Assembly: GCF_001949145.1 (NCBI RefSeq)
Contig: NW_019091455.1
Location: 485,017-549,016, forward strand
Source of the DNA: Acanthaster planci
Lineage: Eukaryota; Echinodermata; Asteroidea; Valvatida; Acanthasteridae
Direction: 5' to 3'
Length of the DNA stretch: 64,000 bases
This document shows, one piece after another, positions 1 through 10,700 of this stretch (the stretch's first letter is position 1; the number at the start of each line of letters is the position of its first letter). The position numbers and the translations under genes were made by a program. Under the pieces are notes generated by a model that saw only the letters and a program-made list of their open reading frames with translations, had not been told where the DNA came from and did not search any database.

Positions 1-1353
1 ATTCCCCTGGTTTACCAAGTGGTTACAAAGCAAACAGTGTAAAAAATACAGGAATAAAAGTGTAACAAAGAGGTTTTAAACCATATGTAGCTGGCATATC
101 TTTAAAACAGGATCATCCGGCACCTGGTACTGTTAGCAGGCAAAGCCAGTAGATAAATATGGCAACGCTAACATCATGGCACATACATGTAAAGGAATGA
201 CATTTACAGAATCAACCCCTTTGCGAGATGTCGACAGCCACAGCTTTGTGTGAGGATTAGTGCATAGCACACCTACACTCTATTCATCAGGCAGCTGCTG
301 GTTCAATGGGGCCTGCTGCTGGACATGGCTTTGCATACTGGGCATACCGCAGCCCAGCAGTCAGGTCAAAAGAATCCCGGCGTGAAGGGGTTAACTACAT
401 GTGTACACATGTATATGTGTACCTGTAATGTATTTAAAACTGGTTCTAAACATCTATTTAAGACCAGTCATGTGACATCAGATAATATGGACTTTGGTAT
501 GACTATCAAACCAATATGGCATGTGTGATAAATGACACAGGTGGTGACGTCTATGCAGTTCACTGATCGTTACTCTCTACAGTTGGGTAGCAATCCTAAT
601 GGATACTAGAACTAAGATCTTCAACTGTGCAGGAACCACTGTACTTTAAAAACAGAAAGGGCATTGCATGAAGTCGAAGTGACTGGACAATACACTTTCC
701 CACAATCCAGCGAAATCTCCCAACAAACCCCTGGGTGAATTGTCAAGGATTTGGCGAGGGGGAGGGTTACCTTTTCATGCTCACAATTCCCACTATCAGC
801 TGCTCTTTTCTGCATGACATGAATATTTGTTCACTCATCCCAACTCTGATAGGAAGTACCCGGCCCATATTGCACCAGTTCAATGAAAATCGGGCATTGA
901 ACTGGTGGAAGCGCGACAGTATGCATCAAGGAAAATGTGCAACGTAGCTTTTCCAAAGATGATGCTAAAAACTGGTGATTTTACTAACTATTATAACAAA
1001 TTACGATAAGGCTAAATAAATGAATGGCCTATAGGACAGTGGTTCTTTCTACCAGGACCAAAGCTCATCAAGCTAAGCAGAGAACACTAACGGTGCTTTG
1101 GACATTTCAGAAAAAAAGAGAGACACATTGGCTGGTAAACTACTGTGACATGAACGTTTGAACCCATAAAATCCTCTTTTTATTTTTATACTTATATGTA
1201 CTCCTGGACAGAGCACAAATTGTGACATAATAGTCACTGGATCTTTTCAAGTCCAAAGCTTTTGCTGCACTCTCACTGCTTAACTGTTTTTGAAAATGTT
1301 CAGCAAATTTGCATATACCAACAAATTCAACACTGAGTTCGATTACGGCTTAC
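1..1353. other. VPS9D1 intron sequence, no further exon identified
   Basis: Below the exon ending at 1354 the next expected VPS9D1 segment (a coiled, Gln/Arg/Glu-rich helix, SLQRQMMEN-like in human) was not found. The following exons are probably beyond the left edge. The stretch contains one copy of the ~190 bp TTAA-ended repeat (212-394) and otherwise unremarkable AT-rich DNA. Confidence 0.5.
212..394. mobile_element. TTAA-ended MITE, copy A
   Basis: About 183 bp, closely similar over its whole length to 4028-4220: shared blocks include CAGCTTTGTGTGAGGATTAG, CTGGTTCAATGGGGCC and TGCATACTGGGCATACC. The right end reads ...CCCGGCGTGAAGGGGTTAA and the left end TCAACCCCTTTGCG..., a one-base decay of TTAA. 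The terminal inverted repeat plus TTAA boundary suggests a piggyBac-type non-autonomous element; the superfamily is inferred from the ends only. Confidence 0.7.
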
Positions 1354-4300
1354 CAGAGTTGTCTTGTTGAGTTGACCTTTGCCCCTGTTGGTCTCCATCA
1401 GCTGAACCAGCCTAGCTCTGTAGGAGTTCATGAGGCGCCGGTTTTCCACATATGCCGCCTCCAGTGGTGTCAGCTTGTCCTTCCTGTTCAAGAGTCAAGC
1501 ACATACATGTACTTTACAGATTGTTCATTTTTTTGCCCCCCAAAAAAACATGAAAAATGAAACCTCCCTCCACCAATCTCGTTATTTATTTGTATCCTTG
1601 GTGCATTCAGATTGTTTGACAAAAACAATTCTAGAAACAGTGATGTATGTGGTCACCGTTGTTTTTATCAGATTTGGACCATCTGCATGAGGTTTAGCCT
1701 GAACAAGTCGATGGTCAAGTGAATCAGGCAGTTCTAGAAGGGTACTCGGGAGCCAATTTTCTTGTGGCTACCAGACAAAGGTGTTTGATGCATGAGAGTA
1801 TACATTTCCCACATCCCCACTTCAAGACCTGAAATTTTTAAATGTACGTTGTCAGACATTAACTCCTCAATGTTTACTTATTCAGATTGTTCGGAACTTC
1901 AGTGGTGAATTAGCGATGAGAAACATTATTTGAAGTCTTTGCAGCTCACAATTTTCACGGGGTGGGTTTGCCTGGCTTCCACGATTTGACATGGGTTTTT
2001 AAACCTCATCTCCACCATCTCGCTTGTTTGACACAGCACACATGACATCCCCATGTCAGAGTTGCCCGAAAAAGCTTATCAAATGCCCCCATTTATTGCA
2101 TAATGCCACAAAGTCAAATGCAAGACGTACCTGGTGACATGCAGTCTCTGATAACCTACGGGAACTGGTAGGGAGGCCATCGGAGCAGTGACCGGGATGC
2201 CGCTGGCCGACGGAAACTTGGCAGGTTTGGGTGACGTGCTCATCATTGGGGGTGGCCTGGAGGCCCCGGAGGGCTGCTCCACTGGCACGGGGGAGGAGTT
2301 AAAGGTGCAGATGGAGGGGCTGAACCGGCCCGACTGCTCATCAGGGTGTGGAGGAGGGGCAAGATGAGCTGAACTGCCTTCCTCTAAAAAAGAAACAGAA
2401 AAGTCAAACTACAGTTGGTTTCTTGTGAGATGTTTGGACAAAAATCTCTAAGTTCACTTGAGTTAATACGGGTCTTCCATTTCTGTCATAATGTTCGTAA
2501 GCGTTATGACTGCTCTTTTAACGAGCACTCTTGATATCTCTCATGATCCTCATAACCACGTCCCCCAGCACACAGTTTGTACCCTTGGGAAAACGACAAC
2601 AATGGATGACCTGTTAACTCAAGAGAACTGGATAGGGCCTGAATTACAGTCTACACATGTAACTTGGTTACTGAAGACAGACGAGAAGTATTGTTGTAAG
2701 GTAGATATTACAGGACCATGGTCTTCTTGTCAGAAGGTTCCATCTTAGATGCAAACGGAATCAAACCCTTTATCCCTCTCTGACCTTTCACTTTCCATCC
2801 GCCAGGTTTGGGTTTTGTCTTCTCAAGGGTCTCAAGGAAAGGGTCTCGGGAATTCACAGGTCAAGGGTCTCAAGGGTCTTCAAGGGTCTCGGAAATTCAC
2901 AAAGATGAGGTCTTGAGTAGGCCTACAGTGGACATGTGTTTGACCACTCAGGGATGGTTAAGTTGGGTTCAGTTTTACCTGCATTTTCCATGATGGCAGT
3001 CACGCGGTCCATGCATTGCTGGGCCAGCTTCAACATTCTGGCAGTACTTTTAGTCTTGATTGGTCCCTGGTAACCTAACAAAAAGAATGAAGAACGAGCC
3101 ATCTGTGGATTGACTTTGCCAAACATCCAGAATGTCACTGGGTTTACCCGGCTTTGAACAATGAGCCATCCACATTTGCCTCAAAGTAAAAACCAGGTCC
3201 CCCAAGTTGCCAAGGTTTTTATGCGTGCACATGCATTCGTGTAACAAAATAACACGTCCAAAATGGCTTACGGGGAGTCTGAAAGATGCCTATTTCTCAA
3301 GCTAACATGTTGGTTGTCATTACACACGCATTTCATTTTCGAGTTCCAAGGAGGCTTGTAGATTTTTCACAAGCCTTACGCCTGCATCCTCCAGTTATGA
3401 ACGTGTTAGTAAGGGTGTCTCCTACGCTTACGAACCTACAGAGATGGTGTTTTAACTCTGAAGAAGTGCATAAGAAAAAATTCAAACAAGCCGGTTTTAC
3501 ACTGGATGTGCTTCATATTAAACTTAGTCACTTGGAAATGAGTTACACGGGGGGGGGTGATGGTGATTTACAAACACGTACAATGTATGTATCAAATACT
3601 ACTTAAAGACAATTATCATAAAGAGTGTACTGCCCTCGTGACCATCCAACTAAACTGAGGGGAATCAGAACTTGTCAACGCAAATGTTGAAAATACTTCA
3701 GTTTTTGTAAATGTATATAAATGTACATGTATGTCGTAAAATAAGACAACCTTCAATTCTGAACTACATGAATACACATCTGTGTGTACATCAAGACAAG
3801 TTTTGTAAACTTTTATAGAAGTTAAGATTCTGTTTAACATGAAGTGTCCTTTTTGTCTTTGAACTATGTGTATATGTATTCTACCTTGATTTTTGGCTTC
3901 TTCTAGCACTGTTTGGGAGATGTACTGAATGCAGGCCAGGTATCTGTAATATGCTTCCTAAAAAGGGAAAATTAATCACGCATCATGAACAAACAACATA
4001 ACAGTTCCATGCGTATTCATTTGTGTGTTAACCCCTTCATGCTGGGAGGTGTCCACAGTTGCAGCTTTGTGTGAGGATTAGTGCACACCGCACACACATT
4101 CTATTCACCATGCACCTGCTGGTTCAATGGGGCCCCCCCGCTGCTGGACAGGGCTTTGCATACTGGGCATACCCCAGCCCAGCAGTCACGGTCAAAAGAA
4201 TCCCGGCGTGACGGGGTTAATTGGTAAGTACTGTCAAAGATAACTTGGAAAATGAAATCAACCCCAGTCCTTTTGGTCTGCTGTTAGAACTTATACAAAG

Positions 4301-5397
4301 CCACATTTCAGTTGTGTGCCACACCCCTTGGCCCTCCCTTCCCCAACAGGCTACCCCCCACCCTAGGTGTGGATATTCCCACCTGTTGGCAGTCTTTCTG
4401 TGTAAGTGTGGAAATGGCAAAATACATGTAGCTTGTCTCAAGACATGCCACCATTGGTCTTCAAGAGTGCGACCAAATAGGGGCAGAAGTCCTGGGGCGG
4501 TGTGTGGGGAAGGAGGGAGAGGGGAGGAGGTAATGTAGGGGTAACAATTGATAAACGGGTAATTCCAGAAATTACGGGTCCAAAAATGTGACATTTTTGT
4601 GTGCCTGTCACATCTGACCTTTGTTATTTGACGTGGCAGGTATGCTAATGTTTAATTCAACACTCTTGGAAATTAGAAAATGGGTTCTGAACTTACAAAA
4701 TCATCTGTCAGATGTGACAGGGACACACAGAAAATGAACCCCTAATTTCTGGAATTACCAAGGTACTTAAGTTTCAGAAAAAGCCAAGTTTTCAAACCAT
4801 TGTTTCTAAATACAAAGACAGCAGAAGTTCAGCCAAACCAAACAAAAACTCTCACAATGTGACCTTTTCAAAATGAGGCTTCCAAATCATGATGTTGGTT
4901 TGACAAACTTCTGTTCATGTATCAAACACCACCTCCCTTCTGTCTCATGTCCTAGGTAACAAGTTCCATATACATGATTCCCATACTAAACTGTGTCGAT
5001 CATGGTTAACTTCTTTAGTCTCATTTCACAAACACGCTGACGTAACATCTCAGCTGTCCCTTTAAACAATATCCCCCACTGGTCCATCACAACCATATGT
5101 GCTCCATGTAGAGGTGCCTTGTTGGCAAAGAAGACAGGCTGGTGGGAACAGGCAACATGAAGACCATACATTCCAACAGTTACGTCCCACGTCAAATGCA
5201 ATGACCTCGTACGCATGCCCAGTGAGCTCCCAACAAAAGCACATCATTGCCATGTGAAAACATGCCATCTCTCATTTACGCAGGGAGTGAATATAAGTTG
5301 TTGACCATCTCTCGATACCTACCCTGCTCCTACCTGCACCATCCAACTGGATAGCCTGGCCAACAGCCTTCATCGCTGTGTGTAAGCTCCCTTCCAT
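1354..5397 (-). CDS. VPS9D1: VPS9 domain-containing protein 1, 5' part (five exons; 3' part off the left edge)
   Basis: Coding exons, in transcript order: 5397-5323, 3957-3885, 3074-2979, 2383-2131 and 1483-1354, all on the minus strand. Together they give 627 nt (209 codons), with GT-AG borders and matching phases at all four introns. The start ATG at 5397 opens MEGSLHTAMKAVGQAIQLDG, followed by EAYYRYLACIQYISQTVLEE and ARMLKLAQQCMDRV. This is the N-terminal MIT-like three-helix region of VPS9D1; the human protein has equivalent IELDTGNRPREAY, HYISQVLLEE and SKMLKLAQQC segments. A Pro/Ser-rich linker follows (exon 4), then KDKLTPLEAAYVENRRL, matching the human KELTPLEEASLQNQKL segment. The VPS9 catalytic domain, which in this family is a Rab5/Rab22-type guanine-nucleotide-exchange domain acting on endosomes, is not in the window, so GEF activity is inferred from the family only. 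It is transcribed divergently from ACIN1. Confidence 0.86.
4028..4220. mobile_element. TTAA-ended MITE, copy B
   Basis: A 193 bp element with intact TTAA at both ends and imperfect terminal inverted repeats. The left end is TTAACCCCTTCATGCTGGG; the right end read inward on the other strand is TTAACCCCGTCACGCCGGG. It is a full-length relative of the copy at 212-394. It sits in VPS9D1 intron 1, about 70 bp upstream of exon 2 in transcript direction. Confidence 0.75.
4558..4759. mobile_element. Foldback (terminal inverted repeat) element
   Basis: About 202 bp with long imperfect inverted arms. The left arm starts GGTAATTCCAGAAATTACGG and contains CTGTCACATCTGACC. The right arm read on the minus strand starts GGTAATTCCAGAAATTAGGG and contains CTGTCACATCT. 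It is MITE-like with no coding content and lies in VPS9D1 intron 1. Confidence 0.6.
5323..5397 (-). CDS. VPS9D1: VPS9D1 coding exon 1 (start of MIT-like domain)
   Basis: Minus-strand exon of 25 codons from the ATG at 5397 to the donor GTAGGT immediately below 5323. It ends ...LDGAGRSR in phase 0 and continues with EAYYRYL of exon 2, matching the family pattern LDTGNRPREAY. The start is chosen because it lies at the homologous N-terminus. No upstream in-frame extension is supported. Confidence 0.85.
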
Positions 5398-5577
5398 GAT
5401 GCTGCCCTATTCAGCTATGTAGGCTGACTTCAATTGGTAGAATACAGTCTACGTCCTACAGATGAAGAGCTGTTTAAACCAAGAGAAGAACTGTCATAAA
5501 AACCACTTTTTAAGGTTTTTTTAGTGTTGCCGTAGTTACATCTCCAGAATGTCCCATGATTCTCGCTTTAGCTCAAC

Positions 5578-5721
5578 TGCAGAATACCCCGCCATCCCAC
5601 AAGATCAACCTCATAGCCAGGTACAGGTCAAAGTGTCACACTCTTCTCAAGGGATTTTCACCTTGTACCCACGTGACCAGTCATTCCACATTCGTTTTTT
5701 AGAGTGGTGGGGTATTCTGCA
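5578..5721. repeat. Inverted-repeat element upstream of VPS9D1
   Basis: The left end TGCAGAATACCCCGCCATCC and right end GGGTATTCTGCA (minus strand TGCAGAATACCCCACCACTC) form an approximately 20 bp inverted repeat about 100 bp apart, 180 bp upstream of the VPS9D1 ATG. It is probably a small foldback element; a structured 5' UTR is the alternative. Confidence 0.5.
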
Positions 5722-5776
5722 ATTATTCTTTTCCCTGTGAACAGACATACATGTACGCCGGTACAGTGTACTACAA

Positions 5777-5819
5777 AAAAGTCTGAAATTGCTACAGGCT
5801 GTAGTAATTTCAGACTTTT
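5777..5819. repeat. 43-bp near-perfect hairpin
   Basis: Arms AAAAGTCTGAAATTGCTACAG and its complement CTGTAGTAATTTCAGACTTTT pair over 21 bp with one mismatch and a single-base centre at 5798. It lies 380 bp upstream of the VPS9D1 start codon. Function is unknown. Confidence 0.65.
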
Positions 5820-6439
5820 CCCCTCAGTTGTTCATGCATTCAGGGGCATCATGAAAAGAAATGTGAAGTAGGCCTACCCTTAGCACAGCTTAATATTAAA
5901 CACCCAATTTAAAACATTATTAATATTGGAAGCATGTAGGCAGGGGGTTCATGGGAGGACTAGGCCCTGCCTACTTAGAAAACACTGAAAATTTTTCAGA
6001 CTAGTCTCACAGGGTTGGTGCACAAAACATCATGGAAATATGGAACTCTTTTCAAACATGAATATGGCTGTGTTCAAGTGTTTCACTAACACCTGACTAA
6101 TAAGAATGTTAAGTAAAAATTAGCAGGCCTCGGCCAATTACAAATATCCTACCTGCATATAATATCCGTACCGCAGTTACATTCCACACCGACATGACCA
6201 ATGGTGACGAGTTGTATACATGTGACCTAGCCCAAGTATCCTGACTGTACTACGTTACGGAAGTAGTGAAATGAAGACAAGTCCAACCTGGGCTATCGTG
6301 ACCGTACAGTGTGACAAACATGTGAAGATCCTTGCTATCTAATCACAATTTCAGTTTCGTTTTGCCTTAGGCCTGTACCAAAATATGTTGCGTCCTGAGG
6401 AAAATTTTGCAACTACCTGTAAAGTATACTAATGACTGT

Positions 6440-6850
6440 CTGTGGACTTCGAACGTAAACATGCCATCATTTTGAAGCCTCTCAACCGATGCCCAGCATA
6501 GCAGCAGCAGGGCGCAGGCTACTGTAGCGGATCTTTGCTAGCTTAAGCGCCTTACGGTCAAACAAGCTTTTGGCTGCACAGAAAAAATTCTTTGCGGCTA
6601 CAGCTTCAGTTTCGAGAGGGAGACGCACAGGGAATAGCCATAGCCGTAGATGACGCAATGCCGACACGGCTGATTCAAGTTCCGGCCGGCCGGCCGGCCA
6701 CAGGCAAGGCTCGTATGATGGCGGCGCTGTGCATAGCTAGCTAGCCAGCTCCCGCTTGCTGGCTCTGCTCCATCTTCCCGCCGCTGCTGCTCCCGCTGAG
6801 GGCAAAAGTTGCCACCGCCCCACCTGCGGCTGCAACAAAAATATCAATGA
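6440..6850 (-). promoter_or_regulatory. GC-rich candidate promoter / 5' UTR of VPS9D1
   Basis: This stretch is richer in G, C and CpG than its surroundings. It contains the palindromic tract CCGGCCGGCCGGCCGGCC (6682-6699), an ATGGCGGC word (6718-6725, YY1-like core) and GCC/GCTGCTGCTCCCG repeats, as expected at an invertebrate promoter. Read on the minus strand it holds a ten-codon open frame (6773-6741, MEQSQQAGAG then stop), which could be a uORF if transcribed. The transcription start is inferred; no TATA box was identified. Confidence 0.35.
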
Positions 6851-7489
6851 AGATATCAGAAGGCGACGGCAGCATCTCCCATGTAGGCATGGGTGTTAAG
6901 GCAAATCCCCACCCCCCAAAAAATCAAGCCCCCCCCAAAAAAAATCAAATAAAATTGCCTATTTGTCTGTAAACTTAACAACCCCCAGCGGAGACCTGTT
7001 ACGTATGTAGGCTCTATACTGATCCACAGTGAGACTGGTATACATGCAGAACAGATTTGTCAATACATGTATCAAGAAACCTCTGCAGGTTCCCCGCGCC
7101 TGGACATTGGATGACGCCCATACTATATTGTTCTCCCCCTCCATAGATGTACACAATCATTACAGAAGCTGAAGTAAAGTTCGCTCCATTGCCCCTGAAA
7201 AAAAATAATTTGTGCTTCCCTGGTTGCCCCTCTACTACTAGAATGAATCTCACCCCAGTTTATTAGTTCTGGGTATTTGACTCAGTTTTGATCAGTTTCA
7301 CCGTGGAAAGTATGCCATTTCGAATGAGGAAATTTCTCCCCAGAATCCCATCCGTAAAGAGACTATATTGAAGCTTTCCCTCTGCCTCTTGAAAATAATT
7401 AAACTGCGGGATGGACACGTTTTGCAAATTTACAGGTAAAACCATTTCATTCAAGTCCCAACACTATTACTAGACTTACACACAGGGTT

Positions 7490-7654
7490 TCGAAAATGTT
7501 CAGCTGGTGAGGGCCTGTATTAAGCAATGCGCTTAACCGGGACGGGGAGAACAGGCAAGACGGTCCCTGACGACTTGATTTCAAGTCTAGTATATTGCAA
7601 TTGCGCTATGAGCGTGACGCGTGCGCACTGCATGCGTGCGATCGCACAACCATC
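7490..7654 (+). promoter_or_regulatory. Candidate ACIN1 promoter / 5' UTR
   Basis: This is the sequence just upstream of the Acinus ATG. It contains GAGCGTGACGCGTGCGCACTG and TGCGTGCGATCGCAC, a CpG-dense group of CRE-like and NRF1-like words, and the start codon has a good context (ACCATCATGG). The assignment rests on position and composition only. Confidence 0.35.
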
Positions 7655-7798
7655 ATGGCTGACTCGGAAGATGCGGTGCCGATGATCAACGGCAGGTCCA
7701 TCGACAGTTTACGTGTTGTTGACCTCAAACAAGAGCTCAAGAAGCGTGGACTGTCAATAAGTGGCAGTAAGAGTGCTCTAGTGGAGAGATTGACAGCG
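7655..7798 (+). CDS. ACIN1: ACIN1 exon 1: SAP domain
   Basis: Forty-eight codons from ATG in phase 0 to donor GTAAAT. Residues 16-47 ([20 protein letters not shown] through SALVERLTA) are a canonical SAP helix-turn-helix, known as a DNA/chromatin-binding motif. The spacing equals human Acinus LQALRVTDLKAALEQRGL. Confidence 0.93.
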
Positions 7799-10700
7799 GT
7801 AAATTCAACTTGTGTATCATAATTTTTACGAAAAATAGCCTTCAACGCTCCACTTAACTCGCAGTGCTTGCCGCTCATCAAATGTGCTCGCGCGTGGCTA
7901 TGTGCACAGTGTTATCACTGGTAACCAAACGTGTACATGTACGAATGTGTTTTCTCATATTTTTGACTGGTATATGGTGCTGCACAGAATTTGTAGGATA
8001 TGGCGTTCTCCTGGGATGCATTCTGATGTAGCACCATTCATTTGTAAAGATTTGTTTCGTTTGTAGGCCTACCAAAGTATTATTTCAAAAGAAAAATCAT
8101 TTTGCCTCTTTTCCCTATAACAGAATAGGCCCTACATTTTTGTCATTCCTAAAAGAAAAGTAACAATGATACTTTTTTTTATCAAGGTGTAGGCCTAACG
8201 TAGACGGAAAAGGTAATGTAGAATGACGTGCATCATATCAAAGTGTAAAGCATTTTATGCGACCTGAGCATGGGGATGACGCACATTGTTCTATGTGACC
8301 TGCTTTTCCATCTGCCGTATATTCCTCCAGGATTTCAGCTGATACTGGGCCCAGTCTTGGAATAAAGAAAACACGGGCAAATTTTTCTTTCTGCTGTCAC
8401 TGACATCCATTCGGTTTTAAGAGCTGAAAATACTGAAATTTCACCGTGATGTGCACTGCTTGTCTGTCAGACAGTCTGCAGGTAGCTGGTCACAGGGAAC
8501 TTGCCTTTCACCACAGTTGAAGAAATTTATTGCCACCGTGAGACTTACCCCAAGAACTGTGGGCTCCGACGTCCGCCCCGCTCCCAAGAACCCTACCTAA
8601 AACGAGCCTTTTTCGCTGTAGGCTCTACATGACATTTAACAGGGCATGAACAGGGATTCTAATTTCTATTCTGGTTGTGTTCCCACATCAACGCTGCTCC
8701 CTTTGCCCCAAGAGTTTATACCTTTGTACTGAGTACCAAGGAAAAAAAACGGGTCAGACCATGCCATTTTCCAAAAGAAGGTGCAAATATTTCTCGATCA
8801 GTCATGTCATTGTCGAGAATCATACGGTTCACATGTGTACTTCCGAAGAGGAGCCACGACCAAATGGTTGACTACGGCTGCGGTCGATAGACAAGATATG
8901 GAAATTGGCTGCAGTTGCTCTCCGTACGCGTGCGTAATTCTTAGCCGCGACTGGATTGAATGCTTGAAATGGCAGTTGGCTGTGGCGCGCTGGGGGTCAC
9001 ATTGACCAATCGCAGGGCTGCTCATTTTTTTATGCCCGAATGGCAGGAACATCAAGCAACAGCCGTTGGGTGCCAGTGCACGTGAGCGCACTGTCACATC
9101 ATGAACACTTTCTTTTAAGGCCACATGTGAATGCGGAAAAAAGATCGCCGCCTGTCTGCATCCACGTGCTGCCTCAACAGAAAGTGTTCAAGTGGGACTA
9201 TAAACTGCATACGTGAGTTTTTCAACAAAGAAATTTTGACTTGCGTTTGATCCAGACCCCTTTACAAAGTGATGGAAGCACTGGGAAAATGCCTGTTTCT
9301 GTTTGGTCTATCAAATCCTGTGCAAAGGCAGTCATGACCCAGACTCCTTTACATCTACATTTGAAGGAGCTCTGCAAAAGGACCTGTGTTAAGGGTATGA
9401 GAAATCATGCTTCAGTGGTTGTCTCACAGTCCTCATAAAATTTTAAAATTACATAAAGTTTAAAAGACCTCACATTCCTGATTTAGTTCAACAACACTTA
9501 CTGTACTGCACTATATCAGCAGTCTAGTTGCCATGACTCAAAACAGCTGTCAGTATTTCAAGGATTTAGTAGGCCTATAAATGATATTGATATTAAAGTA
9601 CCACTTACCAAGTTTGCAAGACCTGAGGCTAGGTGGATTGCACACATTTCTTGTGAACAGGCTTGAGAGATTTTCCCAGCTGAGGTCAAATCCCAGCTAA
9701 CAACTTATTTCATCTCCGAATTAAGAATTTTCTTCTAGTTTTATTTCAAATTGAGGGCAGTTTTAATTGACAAAGTATTACTTGTTGTTTTGCAGATTCA
9801 TGGCTCTGGAGGATTTTCTTAATTAATTAAAGGGAAAAAGGTTGAAATGGTGAAATTGTCTGATCACTGTCTTGTGAATTAACATGTACATGTATAGCAC
9901 CAATGACCATATTGGTGCAGAACCAGACTAGGATTTGTCATGAAAATTTTAAGTCCCCAAAAATCAGTCACTGCACAGTGCACATGCTCAGTGCTTTATC
10001 TGGCAAACTAGCAGTTAACTTTGGCCACCGTCGGCTAGATATCCACTGTCGCGTGTTTGTTTTTTTAGAAAGCATTTTCTGAAAACTAATACAAATGACT
10101 CAATTCACCCTCAGTGACTGAGTGAGCACTAACCTGAGTGATTCCAGTGCATAGCTCAAGAAACAAACCCACGGGTTAGAGACCCACTACAGGCATTTTG
10201 GAGTTTTTTCCCCTGTCCCCCCCCCCCGGAAAGTCACAAGATTCTATTTTGATCTTTTTTAAGTTGGTTCCTACAGTACACGTACATAACAGGATATTTC
10301 ATTTCCTTTTGATAATTTGTGGCTGTCTAGGTTTATATAAAGGGAAATAAAGTTTGAAATCGTGTTAAGTTGGATTCCTTGTTTTGAATACAAATTCACA
10401 GTGATGATGTACAAAGCATGGAACCTGACAAAGGTTTTCTACGATAAAATGTTGGTCCAAACACTCACTGCATATGTTCAGCTGCTGTGCTAGTATAAAA
10501 GGCAAACTAAATTAGGATCCTGGACCATTTCACAGTTGGTGGTGGCTCTTTTGAAAAGTTTTTCTTTGGGACTTGAGATTAAGGGTGGAACGTTTATACC
10601 TCTGAATGTTACAGATTTTCCCAAAATTTTAAATGGAACTTTGTGTCAGCTATTTACATTGTATACAATTTGTTGTGTTTATAAGTTTTCAATGACACCA

